A DNA stretch of 64,000 bases from NCBI RefSeq assembly GCF_023618015.1, contig NZ_JAJKBJ010000007.1, forward strand, positions 62,001 to 126,000. The letters are read 5' to 3'. Every line of letters starts with the position of its first letter. The stretch's first letter is position 1. Origin of the DNA: Legionella maioricensis (GTDB taxonomy: Bacteria; Pseudomonadota; Gammaproteobacteria; Legionellales; Legionellaceae). Made by a program: the position numbers and the translations under genes. This document shows positions 35,297 through 45,246 of the stretch, in pieces. The notes beneath the pieces were generated by a model. The model was not told where the DNA came from. It made no database searches and was given only the letters and a program-made list of their open reading frames with translations.

Positions 35297-36346
35297 ATGC
35301 AAACAAATAATAACCCCTGTGGATTGGATGGTTTTGCTTTTTTAGAGTTTTCCGGACCGGATAAAAAACGCGTGGAAAAACAATTTGTTGAAATGGGTTT
35401 TCAACCAGTAGCTACCCATCAGGATCAAGACATCACTTTATATCAGCAGGGCGAAATTCAGTTTATCGTTAATGGAGCAAGCAACTGTCAAGCTGCAGAG
35501 CATAGTGCAACACACGGAGCAGGCGCCTGTGCAATGGGCTTTAGAGTCAAAGACGCCAATGCTGCCTTCCAATATGCCATCAAGCACGGTGCTACCGCTT
35601 TTGAAGATTGTTCCCATGCTCATCATGGTTTACCTGCAATCAATGCCATTGGTGGCAGTGTTATTTATTTTGTAGATGACACCTATAAGCCTTTTAATAA
35701 AAAATGGAAAATAAATACTACAACAGCAATTTCAGGGAATGGGCTGGTAGCCATTGATCACCTGACACATAACGTCTTTCGAGGCAATATGGATAAATGG
35801 GCTAAGTTTTATGAGTCTATTTTCAATTTTCAGGAAATTCGCTTTTTTAATATTGTAGGGAAAATGACCGGACTCATCAGTCGAGCGCTGGCCAGTCCTT
35901 GTGGAAAAATTAAAATCCCTTTAAACGAATCAAAAGATGACCATTCTCAAATTGAAGAGTTTCTTCATGACTACCATGGTGAAGGCATACAACATGTAGC
36001 CTTAACGACTCAAAACATCTATAAAACGGTGAACAGCTTAAGAAAACAAGGGGTTAAATTCCTTGATGTGCCCGATACGTATTATGAAATGCTTGATGCA
36101 CGCCTTCCCTGGCATCAAGAACCTGTCGCTCAGTTAAATGCAGAAAAAATTTTAATGGACGGAGAACGTGATCCGCAACACGGATTATTGCTACAGATTT
36201 TTACCGAAAACATTTTTGGCCCAGTATTTTTTGAAATCATTCAACGTAAGGGTAACCAGGGATTTGGAGAGGGTAACTTTCAGGCTTTATTTGAAGCAAT
36301 TGAAAGAGACCAGATCAAACGCGGTACTTTAAAAGAAGTGAGTTGA
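35297..36346 (+). CDS. hpd: 4-hydroxyphenylpyruvate dioxygenase (legiolysin)
   Basis: 349 residues from ATG 35297, nine bases after AAGGAG; an in-frame TTG at 35228 lacks support. Two VOC-type barrels with iron ligands His155 (IDHLTHN), His233 (GIQHVAL) and Glu313 (GPVFFEIIQR) define HPPD. It converts 4-hydroxyphenylpyruvate to homogentisate in tyrosine breakdown; in Legionella the product oxidises to the brown pyomelanin and the enzyme is known as legiolysin (Lly). The later pathway genes follow immediately. Confidence 0.97.
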   Translation: MQTNNNPCGLDGFAFLEFSGPDKKRVEKQFVEMGFQPVATHQDQDITLYQQGEIQFIVNGASNCQAAEHSATHGAGACAMGFRVKDANAAFQYAIKHGATAFEDCSHAHHGLPAINAIGGSVIYFVDDTYKPFNKKWKINTTTAISGNGLVAIDHLTHNVFRGNMDKWAKFYESIFNFQEIRFFNIVGKMTGLISRALASPCGKIKIPLNESKDDHSQIEEFLHDYHGEGIQHVALTTQNIYKTVNSLRKQGVKFLDVPDTYYEMLDARLPWHQEPVAQLNAEKILMDGERDPQHGLLLQIFTENIFGPVFFEIIQRKGNQGFGEGNFQALFEAIERDQIKRGTLKEVS

Positions 36347-36398
36347 GGTTTGTACATTTTGGTACTTCCCAATAAATCCGTGGAAAAAGAACATCCCG

Positions 36399-36425
36399 AC
36401 GTCCCGCGGACAAGCGGCGGGACGT
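36399..36425 (+). terminator. GC-rich hairpin between hpd and the FAH-family gene
   Basis: ACGTCCCGC (36399-36407), a 9-base loop and GCGGGACGT (36417-36425) form a perfect stem 52 bases after the hpd stop. No T run follows directly. It may attenuate read-through into the next genes or protect the hpd message end. Confidence 0.5.
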
Positions 36426-36469
36426 AAACGAAGAGTTACCTTTTTAGGACCCATTTTCAAGAGGCCCCC

Positions 36470-37465
36470 ATGAAACTTGCCAGTTTAAAATCAGCCGTCT
36501 CTCGTGACGGAGAATTATGCGTGGTCAATCAAACATTAACCACAGCAGTACGAGTGCCCCAAATTGCAACAACCCTTCAATATGCCCTGGATCATTGGCA
36601 GACTGTAGAAAAAAAGCTACAACAAACGTATCAAAAATTAAACGAAGGTACTTTAGACAATACCTTTGCTTTCGATCCCCATCAATGCGCCTCTCCCCTG
36701 CCCCGTGCTTATCAATGGGCAGACGGTAGCGCCTATGTTAATCATGTTGAATTAGTAAGAAAAGCCAGAGGTGCAGAAATGCCCTCCGATTTCTGGACTA
36801 ATCCATTGATGTATCAAGGTGGATCAGATGCGTTTTTAGGGCCAAGAGACCCAATTGTGGCAGTTGATGAAGCGCATGGGATCGATTTTGAATCGGAAGT
36901 AGCGATTATTACTGACGATGTTCCCATCGGGATCAATAAAAAAGAGGCCGAACAACACATTAAATTACTGATGTTGGTCAATGATGTATCGCTACGCAAT
37001 CTCATCCCTGATGAATTAGCCAAGGGGTTTGGATTTTTTCAATCCAAACCAGCCAGCAGTTTTTCTCCAGTTGCCATCACTCCTGACGAATTAGGTTCCA
37101 GTTGGGATAAACAACGCGTTCATTTACCCCTGCTCACTCATTTGAACGGGCAATTATTTGGTCAACCTAATGCAGGGATAGATATGACGTTTTCTTTTCC
37201 TGAACTCATCCAACATGCTGCAAAGACAAGAGTATTAACTGCAGGAACTATAATAGGCTCTGGAACTGTCTCTAATTTAGATCGCAGCCAAGGCTCTTCT
37301 TGTATCGCTGAAAAAAGAATGCTGGAGATTTTGGAAGGAGGTAAGCCTCATACTTCATTTATGCGTTTTGGTGATAGGGTTCGCATTGAAATGTTAGACA
37401 AACAGGGTAACAGTCTCTTCGGTGCTATAGATCAGATGGTAACTCATTATAAGGATTTTCTATGA
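36470..37465 (+). CDS. Fumarylacetoacetate hydrolase-family protein
   Basis: 331 residues. DFESEVAIITDDVP (metal-binding acid residues), LMLVNDVSLRNL, KPASSFSPVAITPDELG and GTIIGSGTVSN follow the FAH family order. Its place between hpd and maiA argues that it is the fumarylacetoacetase cleaving fumarylacetoacetate to fumarate and acetoacetate, the last step of tyrosine catabolism. GAGG precedes the ATG. It overlaps maiA by four bases (ATGA). Homogentisate 1,2-dioxygenase is not in this window. Confidence 0.9.
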   Translation: MKLASLKSAVSRDGELCVVNQTLTTAVRVPQIATTLQYALDHWQTVEKKLQQTYQKLNEGTLDNTFAFDPHQCASPLPRAYQWADGSAYVNHVELVRKARGAEMPSDFWTNPLMYQGGSDAFLGPRDPIVAVDEAHGIDFESEVAIITDDVPIGINKKEAEQHIKLLMLVNDVSLRNLIPDELAKGFGFFQSKPASSFSPVAITPDELGSSWDKQRVHLPLLTHLNGQLFGQPNAGIDMTFSFPELIQHAAKTRVLTAGTIIGSGTVSNLDRSQGSSCIAEKRMLEILEGGKPHTSFMRFGDRVRIEMLDKQGNSLFGAIDQMVTHYKDFL

Positions 37466-38094
37466 TCCTTTACGACTATTTCCGTTCTACAGCCTGTTAT
37501 CGAGTTCGTATTGCTTTAAATATAAAAAATATCGCTTATGAAAAAAAAGAAATCCATCTGGTAAATCATGGCGGGGAACACCATACCCCGCAATACCACC
37601 AGATCAATCCGCAGGGCCTTGTGCCCAGCCTGGACGTTAATGGGCAAATAGTACATCAATCCTTAGCTATTATTGAATATTTGGAGGAAGCCTATCCTGA
37701 AATTCCCTTGCTCCCCAAAGAGCCTTTAATTAAAGCGGCCTTAAGATCTCTGGCCTTAATTATAGCTTGTGATATGCATCCATTGAATAATTTACGCGTG
37801 TTAAACCGCTTAAAAATGCAATTTCACGCGAATGAAGCCCAGGTAATGGATTGGTACCACCATTGGTTGAAAGAAGGATTTGATGCTTTTGAAAAACGAT
37901 TGGAGCTTCTTGAACGCAGTAAACCTGTTTGTTTTGGAAATCAAGTCAGTCTGGCTGATATTTGTTTGATACCGCAGGTATATAATGCCAAACGCTTTAA
38001 TTTTAGTCTGGATGATTACCCACTTATTAACCAAATTAATGATTATTGTTTAAAGCTGGTTGCTTTTCAAAATGCAGCTCCAGACACTCCTTAA
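37462..38094 (+). CDS. maiA: Maleylacetoacetate isomerase (zeta-class GST)
   Basis: 210 residues. An N-terminal thioredoxin-like domain with RSTACYRVRIALN holds the Ser/Cys glutathione-activating motif of zeta GSTs, followed by NPQGLVPSLD and QSLAIIEYLEE, then the all-helical C-terminal domain. It isomerises maleylacetoacetate to fumarylacetoacetate with glutathione. The start overlaps the FAH-family stop, so the two are translated together. Confidence 0.93.
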   Translation: MILYDYFRSTACYRVRIALNIKNIAYEKKEIHLVNHGGEHHTPQYHQINPQGLVPSLDVNGQIVHQSLAIIEYLEEAYPEIPLLPKEPLIKAALRSLALIIACDMHPLNNLRVLNRLKMQFHANEAQVMDWYHHWLKEGFDAFEKRLELLERSKPVCFGNQVSLADICLIPQVYNAKRFNFSLDDYPLINQINDYCLKLVAFQNAAPDTP

Positions 38095-38095
38095 A

Positions 38096-38500
38096 TTACA
38101 TATACAAATAATAGCCGTTTGTCATCAGGATAATACCTACTATGGCCATTATAAGCACCATGATATAATAACCATTCCCACTATATAATCTTTGGCTGAG
38201 TGAAATAACTTTTTCAGGGAAGGATAATATAAGTATGGATTTAATTAAAATAAACCATAAGAAAATACTGAGCAAATCGACAACAAAATGCCTATCCCAA
38301 AAACTATGAATGGTCACTAAAAACAAGCCTAATAATAACCCCATAGACCCGCTTAACAGCACGCCTATGCCATTAGGATTAAGGTGATTAAGCAAATTTT
38401 TGTAATACTTGGAACGACTGGCTAGTATAATCGCCATGATTACCATATATACCCCAAATATCTGTGACAATATGAAGGTCTGAAAATACTCATGAACCAT
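38096..38500 (-). CDS. Small membrane protein of unknown function
   Basis: 134 residues from ATG 38500, seven bases after AGGGAG; an ATG at 38521 would add seven residues without a ribosome site. Four membrane helices are visible (about 10-30, 45-65, 75-95 and 110-130) with short loops. I do not recognise the family. It is convergent with maiA, one base between stops. Confidence 0.7.
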   Translation of the reverse strand: MVHEYFQTFILSQIFGVYMVIMAIILASRSKYYKNLLNHLNPNGIGVLLSGSMGLLLGLFLVTIHSFWDRHFVVDLLSIFLWFILIKSILILSFPEKVISLSQRLYSGNGYYIMVLIMAIVGIILMTNGYYLYM

Positions 38501-38609
38501 ATCTCTTCTCCCTAAAACCATTTCCTACTATTAAGTAAAGATGCTTTAGGTAAAATTATCAAGTTATTTTGGTGTGTTCCAAACGATTTAATGTTCACCC
38601 TTTTTTCTT

Positions 38610-39170
38610 TTAAAACCATGCCTTACTTAAATTGACGGTTACTATTCCCTGGGGAGTCTTTTCTAACATACTCCATGTAGCCTTACATCGTTGCAAATAA
38701 CCAATGAGTACATTTTGATTAGAACAACGATATCGCACCGGCATAGAATCATAGACCTCATTCGGTTCTATAGCCTGACAGTGTTCACCATTGGCTAATT
38801 CTATACCCCAGGGAAAAACACGAGACATATCTAAAGTAAGGTGATTTTCGTTATTTAGAGGGCTAGACACCTCAATTTGGACGCTGTCACCTACCCAGGG
38901 AGATTGGGGGCATATTACCTCGGTTTTATTATTGGACACTTTAGCAAAACAAGGATCAAATATTTTGCCCTCTGCCATACATCGCCAGGCATCTTCTCGC
39001 AAAATCAATTGCGATTGCGTATCGCATTGGCCGCTTAATTTATTTTTTACTATGGGAGGGGTCTGCTCGGTTACCTCACCAAAGGGTCTATACAGTTTTA
39101 ATACAGTATCACCTGCTGAAACAAAAAAAGAGCAAAAAAATAGCAATACTAATAAAACTCTTTGCATCAT
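38610..39170 (-). CDS. Exported hypothetical protein
   Basis: 186 residues with a signal peptide ([16 protein letters not shown], cleavage near 20). The mature part has several paired cysteines (QCDTQ, RCMAEG, PCFAKV, ICPQS, HCQAI, RCSNQ, RCKATW), suggesting a disulfide-bonded periplasmic or secreted protein. It has no known domain to my reading. It is divergent from asnS, with which it shares an 81-base promoter region. Confidence 0.72.
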   Translation of the reverse strand: MMQRVLLVLLFFCSFFVSAGDTVLKLYRPFGEVTEQTPPIVKNKLSGQCDTQSQLILREDAWRCMAEGKIFDPCFAKVSNNKTEVICPQSPWVGDSVQIEVSSPLNNENHLTLDMSRVFPWGIELANGEHCQAIEPNEVYDSMPVRYRCSNQNVLIGYLQRCKATWSMLEKTPQGIVTVNLSKAWF

Positions 39171-39251
39171 AGTGTTCCCCCACTGATTTTATTTAGTGTA
39201 TCATCTCTATTTAAAAATAAAGCAGACTCTTTATCGATTTTGGAGTACATA

Positions 39252-40655
39252 ATGACAGATGTCTTTACCATAAAACAATGTTTGGAAGGTGAAATTAGTG
39301 TAGATGAAACCGTTACAGTGCGCGGCTGGGTAAAAACCCGACGTGATTCTAAGGTCGGCTTATCATTTATCAGTTTACATGATGGTTCTTGTTTTTCCCC
39401 AATTCAAATTGTAGCGACTGATGGGTTAAAAAATTATCACGAAGAAGTAGTGAAACTAACCGCGGGCTGTTCCATAACAGCTACTGGTAAATTAGTCGCC
39501 TCTCAAGGTAAAGGTCAGTTTTTTGAAATTCAGGCGGACCATATTGAAGTAGCCGGCTGGGTAGAGAATCCAGATACTTATCCCATTCAGGCAAAACGCC
39601 ATACCCTCGAGTTTTTGCGTGATGTGGCTCATTTACGCCCACGAACGAATACTATTAGTGCAGTAACTCGCATTCGTCATTGCTTAGCACAAGCCATTCA
39701 TCGCTTTTTCCATGAACAAGGTTATTTTTGGATTCATACCCCCATCATTACTGCCAGCGATTGTGAAGGGGCTGGTGAAATGTTTCGAGTGTCCACTTTA
39801 GATATGTTAAATGCACCTAAAAATGACTTGGGACAAATTGACTTCAGCAAAGATTTCTTTGGTAGAGAAACATTCCTTACTGTTTCAGGTCAATTGAATG
39901 TTGAAGCCTATTGCATGGCCATGTCTAAAGTCTATACCTTTGGCCCAACATTCCGCGCCGAGAACTCCAATACCAGCCGTCATTTAGCTGAATTCTGGAT
40001 GATAGAACCGGAAATCGCGTTTGCCACTCTCGATGATATTTGTCAATTAAGTCAAAAGATGTTGCGCTATTTATGCAAAACTGTTCTTAATGAGCGTGCT
40101 GATGATATGGACTTTTTCAATCAGTTTGTCTCTCCAGGCTGTACGGAGCGTATGGAGCAAATGGCAGAAGCTGAATTTGAAATCATGACCTACACGGATG
40201 CGATTAAAACTCTAGAGTCTTGTGATCACAAATTTGAATTTCCCGTAAGCTGGGGACTTGATTTACAATCAGAACACGAACGCTATCTTGCAGAAGTACA
40301 CTGTAAAAAACCAGTGATCCTGACTAACTACCCTCAAGAAATTAAAGGGTTTTATATGCGACTCAATGATGATGAAAAAACTGTAGCCGCTATGGACGTT
40401 TTAGCACCTGGAATAGGTGAAATTATTGGTGGAAGCCAGCGTGAAGAACGTTTACACATTCTGGACAAGCGTATGGACGAATGCAATCTGAATAAAGAAC
40501 ATTATCAATGGTACAGAGACCTGCGTCGTTATGGTACTGTACCCCATGCCGGTTTTGGTTTGGGTTTCGAGCGTTTGATTAGTTATGTCACTGGAGTGAG
40601 TAATGTGCGTGATGTAATTCCTTTCCCACGCACACCAGGTCATGCTGACTATTAG
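39252..40655 (+). CDS. asnS: Asparaginyl-tRNA synthetase
   Basis: 467 residues from ATG 39252, which has TTGGAG upstream and matches the E. coli length (466); an in-frame ATG at 39162 is too early. It has an N-terminal OB-fold anticodon domain ([12 protein letters not shown]), then the class II catalytic core with motif 2 [21 protein letters not shown] and motif 3 [12 protein letters not shown]. It charges tRNA-Asn in the cytoplasm. Its stop overlaps the tail of the convergent gene on the minus strand by four bases. Confidence 0.97.
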   Translation: MTDVFTIKQCLEGEISVDETVTVRGWVKTRRDSKVGLSFISLHDGSCFSPIQIVATDGLKNYHEEVVKLTAGCSITATGKLVASQGKGQFFEIQADHIEVAGWVENPDTYPIQAKRHTLEFLRDVAHLRPRTNTISAVTRIRHCLAQAIHRFFHEQGYFWIHTPIITASDCEGAGEMFRVSTLDMLNAPKNDLGQIDFSKDFFGRETFLTVSGQLNVEAYCMAMSKVYTFGPTFRAENSNTSRHLAEFWMIEPEIAFATLDDICQLSQKMLRYLCKTVLNERADDMDFFNQFVSPGCTERMEQMAEAEFEIMTYTDAIKTLESCDHKFEFPVSWGLDLQSEHERYLAEVHCKKPVILTNYPQEIKGFYMRLNDDEKTVAAMDVLAPGIGEIIGGSQREERLHILDKRMDECNLNKEHYQWYRDLRRYGTVPHAGFGLGFERLISYVTGVSNVRDVIPFPRTPGHADY

Positions 40656-41071
40656 ATGGAATAATCGAGAGAAGCGCGCTTATCCAGGGCAGAGTCATGT
40701 TCCCGGTCAGCAAGCGCTTCTTCTGTTTCTCGTTTCCACATAGTGCTTATTAAAAAAGATTTATAAGATATTTCATGTGAATCATTTGGTGCTCGTCCTG
40801 TATCTCTTGATTCATATTGAGCTCTATTAAAACCGGCTTTAGGTGAATAAAAGGGTTCCGGTTCATTAGGCTCTTCACCTGAACTGGTGGGCTCTGGGTT
40901 ATTTTCATCCCGTCCTTGCACTGCAGTTCTAACAGGGTTTCTTGCAGAAGGATGATAACCAGATTTCTTTCTTTTAAAAAATAGTGTTGAGGTATGTGGG
41001 GCGGTTAATTGATTTTCCTCATCTGCCTTTTCTTGAGCCGCTCCGTTATCAATGCTCTTTTTAGTTAACAT
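40652..41071 (-). CDS. Hydrophilic hypothetical protein
   Basis: 139 residues from ATG 41071, which has AAGGAG eight bases upstream; a GTG at 41077 is too close to it. The protein is charged, Pro/Glu/Asn-rich ([17 protein letters not shown]) and probably disordered, without signal peptide or membrane segment. It lies 20 bases downstream of lolD on the same strand, so it may be the last gene of that operon. It could be a small effector, but nothing shows it. Confidence 0.6.
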   Translation of the reverse strand: MLTKKSIDNGAAQEKADEENQLTAPHTSTLFFKRKKSGYHPSARNPVRTAVQGRDENNPEPTSSGEEPNEPEPFYSPKAGFNRAQYESRDTGRAPNDSHEISYKSFLISTMWKRETEEALADREHDSALDKRASLDYSI

Positions 41072-41091
41072 CTCCACTTCTCCTTGTTAAA

Positions 41092-41775
41092 TTATTCTTG
41101 ATTGAATAAAGCCCCCTCATGCAGAACTAACACTCTATCCATCCTTTTTGCAATTTGCAAATCATGAGTCACTATTACCAAGGCCGTATTCATTTGCCTA
41201 TTGAGATCCAACATCAGATCGAATACTTTTGCCGCTGTAGTCTGATCCAGGTTTCCTGTAGGTTCATCTGCCAGAACACAGTGAGGTTGATGCACTAGAG
41301 CACGCGCTATAGCTACCCTTTGCCGCTCTCCACCAGAAAGCTGCGCCGGTTTATGCTCCAGCCTTGCCTTAAGGCCTACCTTCTCTAACATGTCGCTGGC
41401 TTGTTGTTCTGCTTTTTTAACCTCTATCCCTGACAATAATAAGGGTATGGTTACATTTTCCAGCGCAGTAAACTCTGGCAATAAATGATGGAATTGATAT
41501 ACAAATCCTAAATGTTGATTCCGTAATTGACAACGTTGTTTTTCGCTGATTTTTTGCCAACTCACCGCATTGATGCATACGTCACCACTAGTTGGCTTAT
41601 CCAAACCACCGAGCAAATGCAACAAAGTACTTTTACCCGAACCGGAAGGGCCAATGATAGCCACTCTATCCCCCTTCTCTATGGCTAGATCAACATCCTT
41701 CAATACATGAACCTTGGAAGCACCATCATTATAGGATTTAGAGATTTTTTGACCTGTTAAAATAGGATTATTCAT
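41092..41775 (-). CDS. lolD: Lipoprotein-releasing system ATP-binding protein
   Basis: 227 residues from ATG 41775, inside the lolC stop region and with GGAGGC upstream. Walker [10 protein letters not shown] (42-50), ABC signature [15 protein letters not shown] and Walker [13 protein letters not shown] are present. It powers release of outer-membrane lipoproteins from the inner membrane to LolA, together with LolC/E. Its overlap of eight bases with lolC indicates translational coupling. Confidence 0.95.
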   Translation of the reverse strand: MNNPILTGQKISKSYNDGASKVHVLKDVDLAIEKGDRVAIIGPSGSGKSTLLHLLGGLDKPTSGDVCINAVSWQKISEKQRCQLRNQHLGFVYQFHHLLPEFTALENVTIPLLLSGIEVKKAEQQASDMLEKVGLKARLEHKPAQLSGGERQRVAIARALVHQPHCVLADEPTGNLDQTTAAKVFDLMLDLNRQMNTALVIVTHDLQIAKRMDRVLVLHEGALFNQE

Positions 41776-43012
41776 AATGCAAAGCCTCCGCAATCACCGT
41801 TTTTGAGGCCCGCCAGGCAGGATAAATTGTCGCGGCAAAACTCATTAATAAAGCCATGGCACATACATGCCAAAGATCACTGAATAAAATTTCAGAAGGT
41901 AAATAGTCAACAAAATAAATGCTGGAAGATAAGACCTTAACATGAAACAGCGCCTGCAACCCATTGACGATTGCCGTTGCGTTTTTAGCCAAAACCAAGC
42001 CGCCAACCAAGCCTATACAAGTACCAACAATTCCTACCATCATGCCTTGCACGATGAACACCCACAAGATGGTCGATGGCTTTGCACCTATAGTCCTTAA
42101 AATCGCAATCTCCGCTTGTTTGTCATTAACGACCATAACGAGGGAGGACACTAAATTAAAAGCGGCTACAGCGATAATTAATAATAAAATCATAAACATC
42201 ATGGTTTTTTCCATTTTAACTGCCTGAAAAAAAGCACCAAATTGTTGAGTCCAGTTCCCTACTTGATATTGCTCCCCTAAAAGATGAGACAAGCGGTTAG
42301 ATAATTCAGGCGCCTGGTACACGTTATTAATTTTCATTTTGATACCGGTTACCTGATTTCCCATCTGAAGTAATTTTTGTGCGTCTTCCATGTTAATAAA
42401 AGCAAGTTTCGTATCAAAATTAAATCCGGTTCCAGCTGAAAAAACACCAACTACCGTGAATCGTTTAAAACGAGGAATCATACCAGCGGGTGTTACCGTT
42501 GCCTGAGGAATCATAACGGTTACCTTATCGCCAATCATTACCCCCAAACTATCAGCAAGCCCCTTACCTAAAATCATGCCAAAATGATTTAAATTCTTCA
42601 TACTTCCTGCAAGCAGTTTATCCTCTAAATGGGTCACTCCTTGCTCTTGTTCAGGTAATACCCCTGTCAATATGATAGGTAAGACCTGGCCATCATGAGT
42701 CAACAAACCTTGTCCACCAACATAGGGAGCAACCGCTTTAATCTCCGGAAGTGCTTTTACTTTTTTAACCAGGTCAGGCCAATCACTTAATTTCTCATTA
42801 GGCCCGCTCACGGTAATTTCAGGAGCCATTCCAAAAAAACGCTGATGAATTTCCTGATCAAACCCGTTCATCACCGATAAAACAGTGATCAATACCATTA
42901 CCCCTAAACCAATGCCCAACATGGAGCTAAAGGAAATGAAGGAAACAAAATGATTCTTCTTTCTGGAACGCGTGTAACGCAACCCTATGAAAAGGGCTAA
43001 TGGTTTATACAT
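41768..43012 (-). CDS. lolC: Lipoprotein-releasing system membrane protein (LolC/LolE family)
   Basis: 414 residues. A first membrane helix near 25-48 ([23 protein letters not shown]), a large periplasmic MacB-like domain (about 50-265), then three C-terminal helices (FtsX domain) with [13 protein letters not shown] are present. Only one LolC/E-type gene sits with lolD here, as in bacteria using a LolF-like homodimer; a second gene elsewhere cannot be excluded. It extracts sorted lipoproteins from the inner membrane. Confidence 0.93.
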   Translation of the reverse strand: MYKPLALFIGLRYTRSRKKNHFVSFISFSSMLGIGLGVMVLITVLSVMNGFDQEIHQRFFGMAPEITVSGPNEKLSDWPDLVKKVKALPEIKAVAPYVGGQGLLTHDGQVLPIILTGVLPEQEQGVTHLEDKLLAGSMKNLNHFGMILGKGLADSLGVMIGDKVTVMIPQATVTPAGMIPRFKRFTVVGVFSAGTGFNFDTKLAFINMEDAQKLLQMGNQVTGIKMKINNVYQAPELSNRLSHLLGEQYQVGNWTQQFGAFFQAVKMEKTMMFMILLLIIAVAAFNLVSSLVMVVNDKQAEIAILRTIGAKPSTILWVFIVQGMMVGIVGTCIGLVGGLVLAKNATAIVNGLQALFHVKVLSSSIYFVDYLPSEILFSDLWHVCAMALLMSFAATIYPAWRASKTVIAEALHYE

Positions 43013-43207
43013 AATTGCTTTAATTTTAGTTAAAGTTCTATTGTAGAGAAAAATCGGGTAAGGTGATATAGCCTGTATGAAGATTAGCGACTTATTATTA
43101 TTTCATCATCAGACAACTCACATAGTTATCCACAGAATTTGTGGATAGAAGGTCGCTGTCGCGTAATGATTTTGTATAAACCACAGCCACCCAGAGCCGC
43201 TCACCGT

Positions 43208-43287
43208 CATCCAGAGCGCAGCGAAGGATCTCACGAATTAAGCACAGGCCTCCCTCATAAGGAGACTCTTGGCTGCGCTCTTGATGG
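43208..43287. repeat. Palindromic repeat at the broken end of a gene
   Basis: CATCCAGAGCGCAGCGAAGG and following bases (43208-43233) are mirrored by GGAGACTCTTGGCTGCGCTC to 43287. This is a REP-like palindrome of the type seen across Legionella and other intracellular bacteria. It occupies the place where the start of the downstream pseudogene should be. Confidence 0.65.
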
Positions 43288-44238
43288 CGTTTTTCGGAGA
43301 ATATTTGTTCCCCAACTTTCGTACGAATATTATTCAAACCAATCGCATCCTGACCAGGCTTGCACAGTTTGCAGCCGAGGGCAAGGTAGCACAAGTAGCA
43401 AAGCTCACAACAATACGTCCCGATTTACGAATACAAGTACTGTTTACCCTGGCAGGTCTTGGTGCACAAGATGAGATAGAAGTCATTTTAAAAGAACATC
43501 CGGAAGATTTATTAGTTAAGGCACCTTTACGAGATATTTCAGGAAGGGTATTTGATTGCTCCCTCTTCCAGCATGCACTTTGGACTTTAGACGTACGTTA
43601 CATGGCCAATATGATGCTCGATTGCCTGCCTGACACAGCTAAAGGTGAAGCAATTAGAGGTGAACTAGTCAATCAATACAAAGAATGGGAAAGCAATGCT
43701 TGGTTATCAATTAAAAGGTGAATGGTTTAAGCCCGAACGACAATTTAGTTTACAACCCTTGATTGATGCGCTTAACACCTATGTGATAAATTTTGATAAT
43801 TGGGCTGATGACGAAAGAAAAGCCCATTGGTGCTCTGTAGTTGGTTTGGCTCAGACGCTGATCCCTGCGCACATACGTCATCATTATTGCACCCCTGAAG
43901 AAGCGTTTGGGAATAACCCAAACCTTAAGAAACCTAAGTTAGAGCGATCACTGAGAATCTATAATCCGTTGGAGGGCTGGCAATGGTGGTCGGAAGGTGT
44001 GCCTGGGCTTGGCACGGATTTTGGAGTTTACAGCCAAGGGCGCTATGGGGTACTGTGGGTGGGTAGATCGGGGCATGATGCTGTTCGCGGCTTGCACGCG
44101 GCGGTGGCGGATTTAGAGGCCTTGACAGCCTTAGAGAAAGCGAGGACTGAAATCGACCTGCCGAAGCTTATAGAGCGGCTGCATACCCCGATCGAAAATC
44201 TGGAAGATAATCTCGATGTGCAGAGCTTGAGGTTTTAG
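43269..44238 (+). pseudogene. Frameshifted gene of a Legionella effector-like family, 5' end replaced by a repeat
   Basis: The first frame (to 43721) reads NRILTRLAQFAAEGKVAQVA, then FTLAGLGAQ, SGRVFDCSLFQHALWTLDVRYM. The second frame (from about 43696) continues with FSLQPLIDALNTYV, HWCSVVGLAQTLIPAHI and a C-terminus ending RLHTPIENLEDNLDVQ. Together they form one protein of about 310 residues, broken by a one-base shift near 43700-43720. From memory the pattern (FQYALWALD, HWCKVVG, LPAHV) recurs in a Legionella family of unknown function. The start is missing and lies inside the palindromic repeat. A relic tail of the same family is at 3582-3704. Confidence 0.7.
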
Positions 44239-44249
44239 TCTTGAACAGC

Positions 44250-44278
44250 AATCCTGTCGCAAAGCTTGCGACAGGATT
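44250..44278 (+). terminator. Perfect 13-bp hairpin after the broken gene
   Basis: AATCCTGTCGCAA, a 3-base loop and TTGCGACAGGATT form a perfect 13-bp stem 12 bases after the stop. The left half is conserved next to the relic tail near 3714-3726, so it is the native terminator of this gene family. Confidence 0.75.
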
Positions 44279-44457
44279 TGATTCTGTAGTAAAAATTAGT
44301 GTCCAAATCAGCATATCAGGATTAACTTTATCTTAGCTCCTCTTTTTGTTATGGTATTTTTTAATATCTAATTGGAATTCTAAGCAATCTCTGGATGAGC
44401 TGTACTCCTGATGAAGGTTTTACGAGCAGTACAATACAAGGATAAGGATTAAGCCTA

Positions 44458-45033
44458 ATGAAGAAGATTATTTTTATATCACCTCTAATCAGTCTTTTAA
44501 TAACTTCATGCACTACTGCAGATAAAATGGATGTAATAACCGATGATGCTGGCAATTTACACTATACGACTCCCTATCAAGACGATAAGCGAGGGGAAAA
44601 AGTATTCCCGATGAAGTGGGACGTTAAAGGAAAAAAATTATTCGTATTTAATCCCAAAGCGGATGCTTGGGCCGCCTATGATGCCCAGGGAGACAGGGTC
44701 ATGACAGGTAGTGCCTCTGGTGGCATGGATTACTGCGAAGATATAAAGCAACCCTGCAGAACCGTGACAGGAACTTATCATGTATTTAATAAAAAAGGAG
44801 CAGATTGCAAATCCAATGAATATCCCATCGCCAAAGATGGTAATGTGATTGGTGGTGCAAAAATGCCTTATTGTATGCATTTCCATGATGGCTATGCCAT
44901 TCATGCCGCGTATGAGGTTCCCCAGTACAACTCCAGCCACGGTTGTATTCGCGTTTTGCCAGGTGCCGCAAAATGGTTAAATCAGAATTTCATCGACATC
45001 GGAACAACGGTATTAGTGCAACCTTATTCCTAA
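44458..45033 (+). CDS. L,D-transpeptidase lipoprotein (YkuD domain, EnhA-like)
   Basis: 191 residues with lipobox LITSC (Cys18). The YkuD motif is complete: His149 (AIHAAY), then SSHGCIRV with His161, Gly162 and catalytic Cys163. It forms 3-3 crosslinks in peptidoglycan or anchors proteins to it, at the outer face of the envelope. Legionella EnhA proteins, linked to host-cell entry, share this domain. It stands alone between the broken gene and a repeat element. Confidence 0.9.
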   Translation: MKKIIFISPLISLLITSCTTADKMDVITDDAGNLHYTTPYQDDKRGEKVFPMKWDVKGKKLFVFNPKADAWAAYDAQGDRVMTGSASGGMDYCEDIKQPCRTVTGTYHVFNKKGADCKSNEYPIAKDGNVIGGAKMPYCMHFHDGYAIHAAYEVPQYNSSHGCIRVLPGAAKWLNQNFIDIGTTVLVQPYS

Positions 45034-45070
45034 AATTACAGACTTTACATTCATTAGACTAAATTAACAG

Positions 45071-45178
45071 CGTAGGTTGGCGCTGAGCAGCGCGAAGCCC
45101 AACAATAAATTAGAATCTTGGCATGTAGTAAATGATAGCCCTGCTGTTGGGCTTCGCGCTGCTCAGCACCAACCTACG
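45071..45178. repeat. Copy 1 of a 100-110 bp inverted-repeat element
   Basis: The arm CGTAGGTTGGCGCTGAGCAG with the following 13 bases (45071-45103) pairs with 45146-45178 almost perfectly. The middle (TAGAATC, then GCTGTTGGG) is shared with the copy at 52884-52984. It is non-coding and MITE/BIME-like; a third, partial CCCAACCTAC sequence lies at about 45220. Confidence 0.85.
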
Positions 45179-45246
45179 TCTTTTCTGTCCTTCTCGAACT
45201 GTAGGTTGAGGCGCGACCCAACCTACAGCGCTAATTGTTCCTTTTT

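Noticed and set aside
43139-43474. Open frame with HPERSEGSHE-like peptide
   Set aside because: This peptide is the translation of a palindromic repeat element, not a gene.
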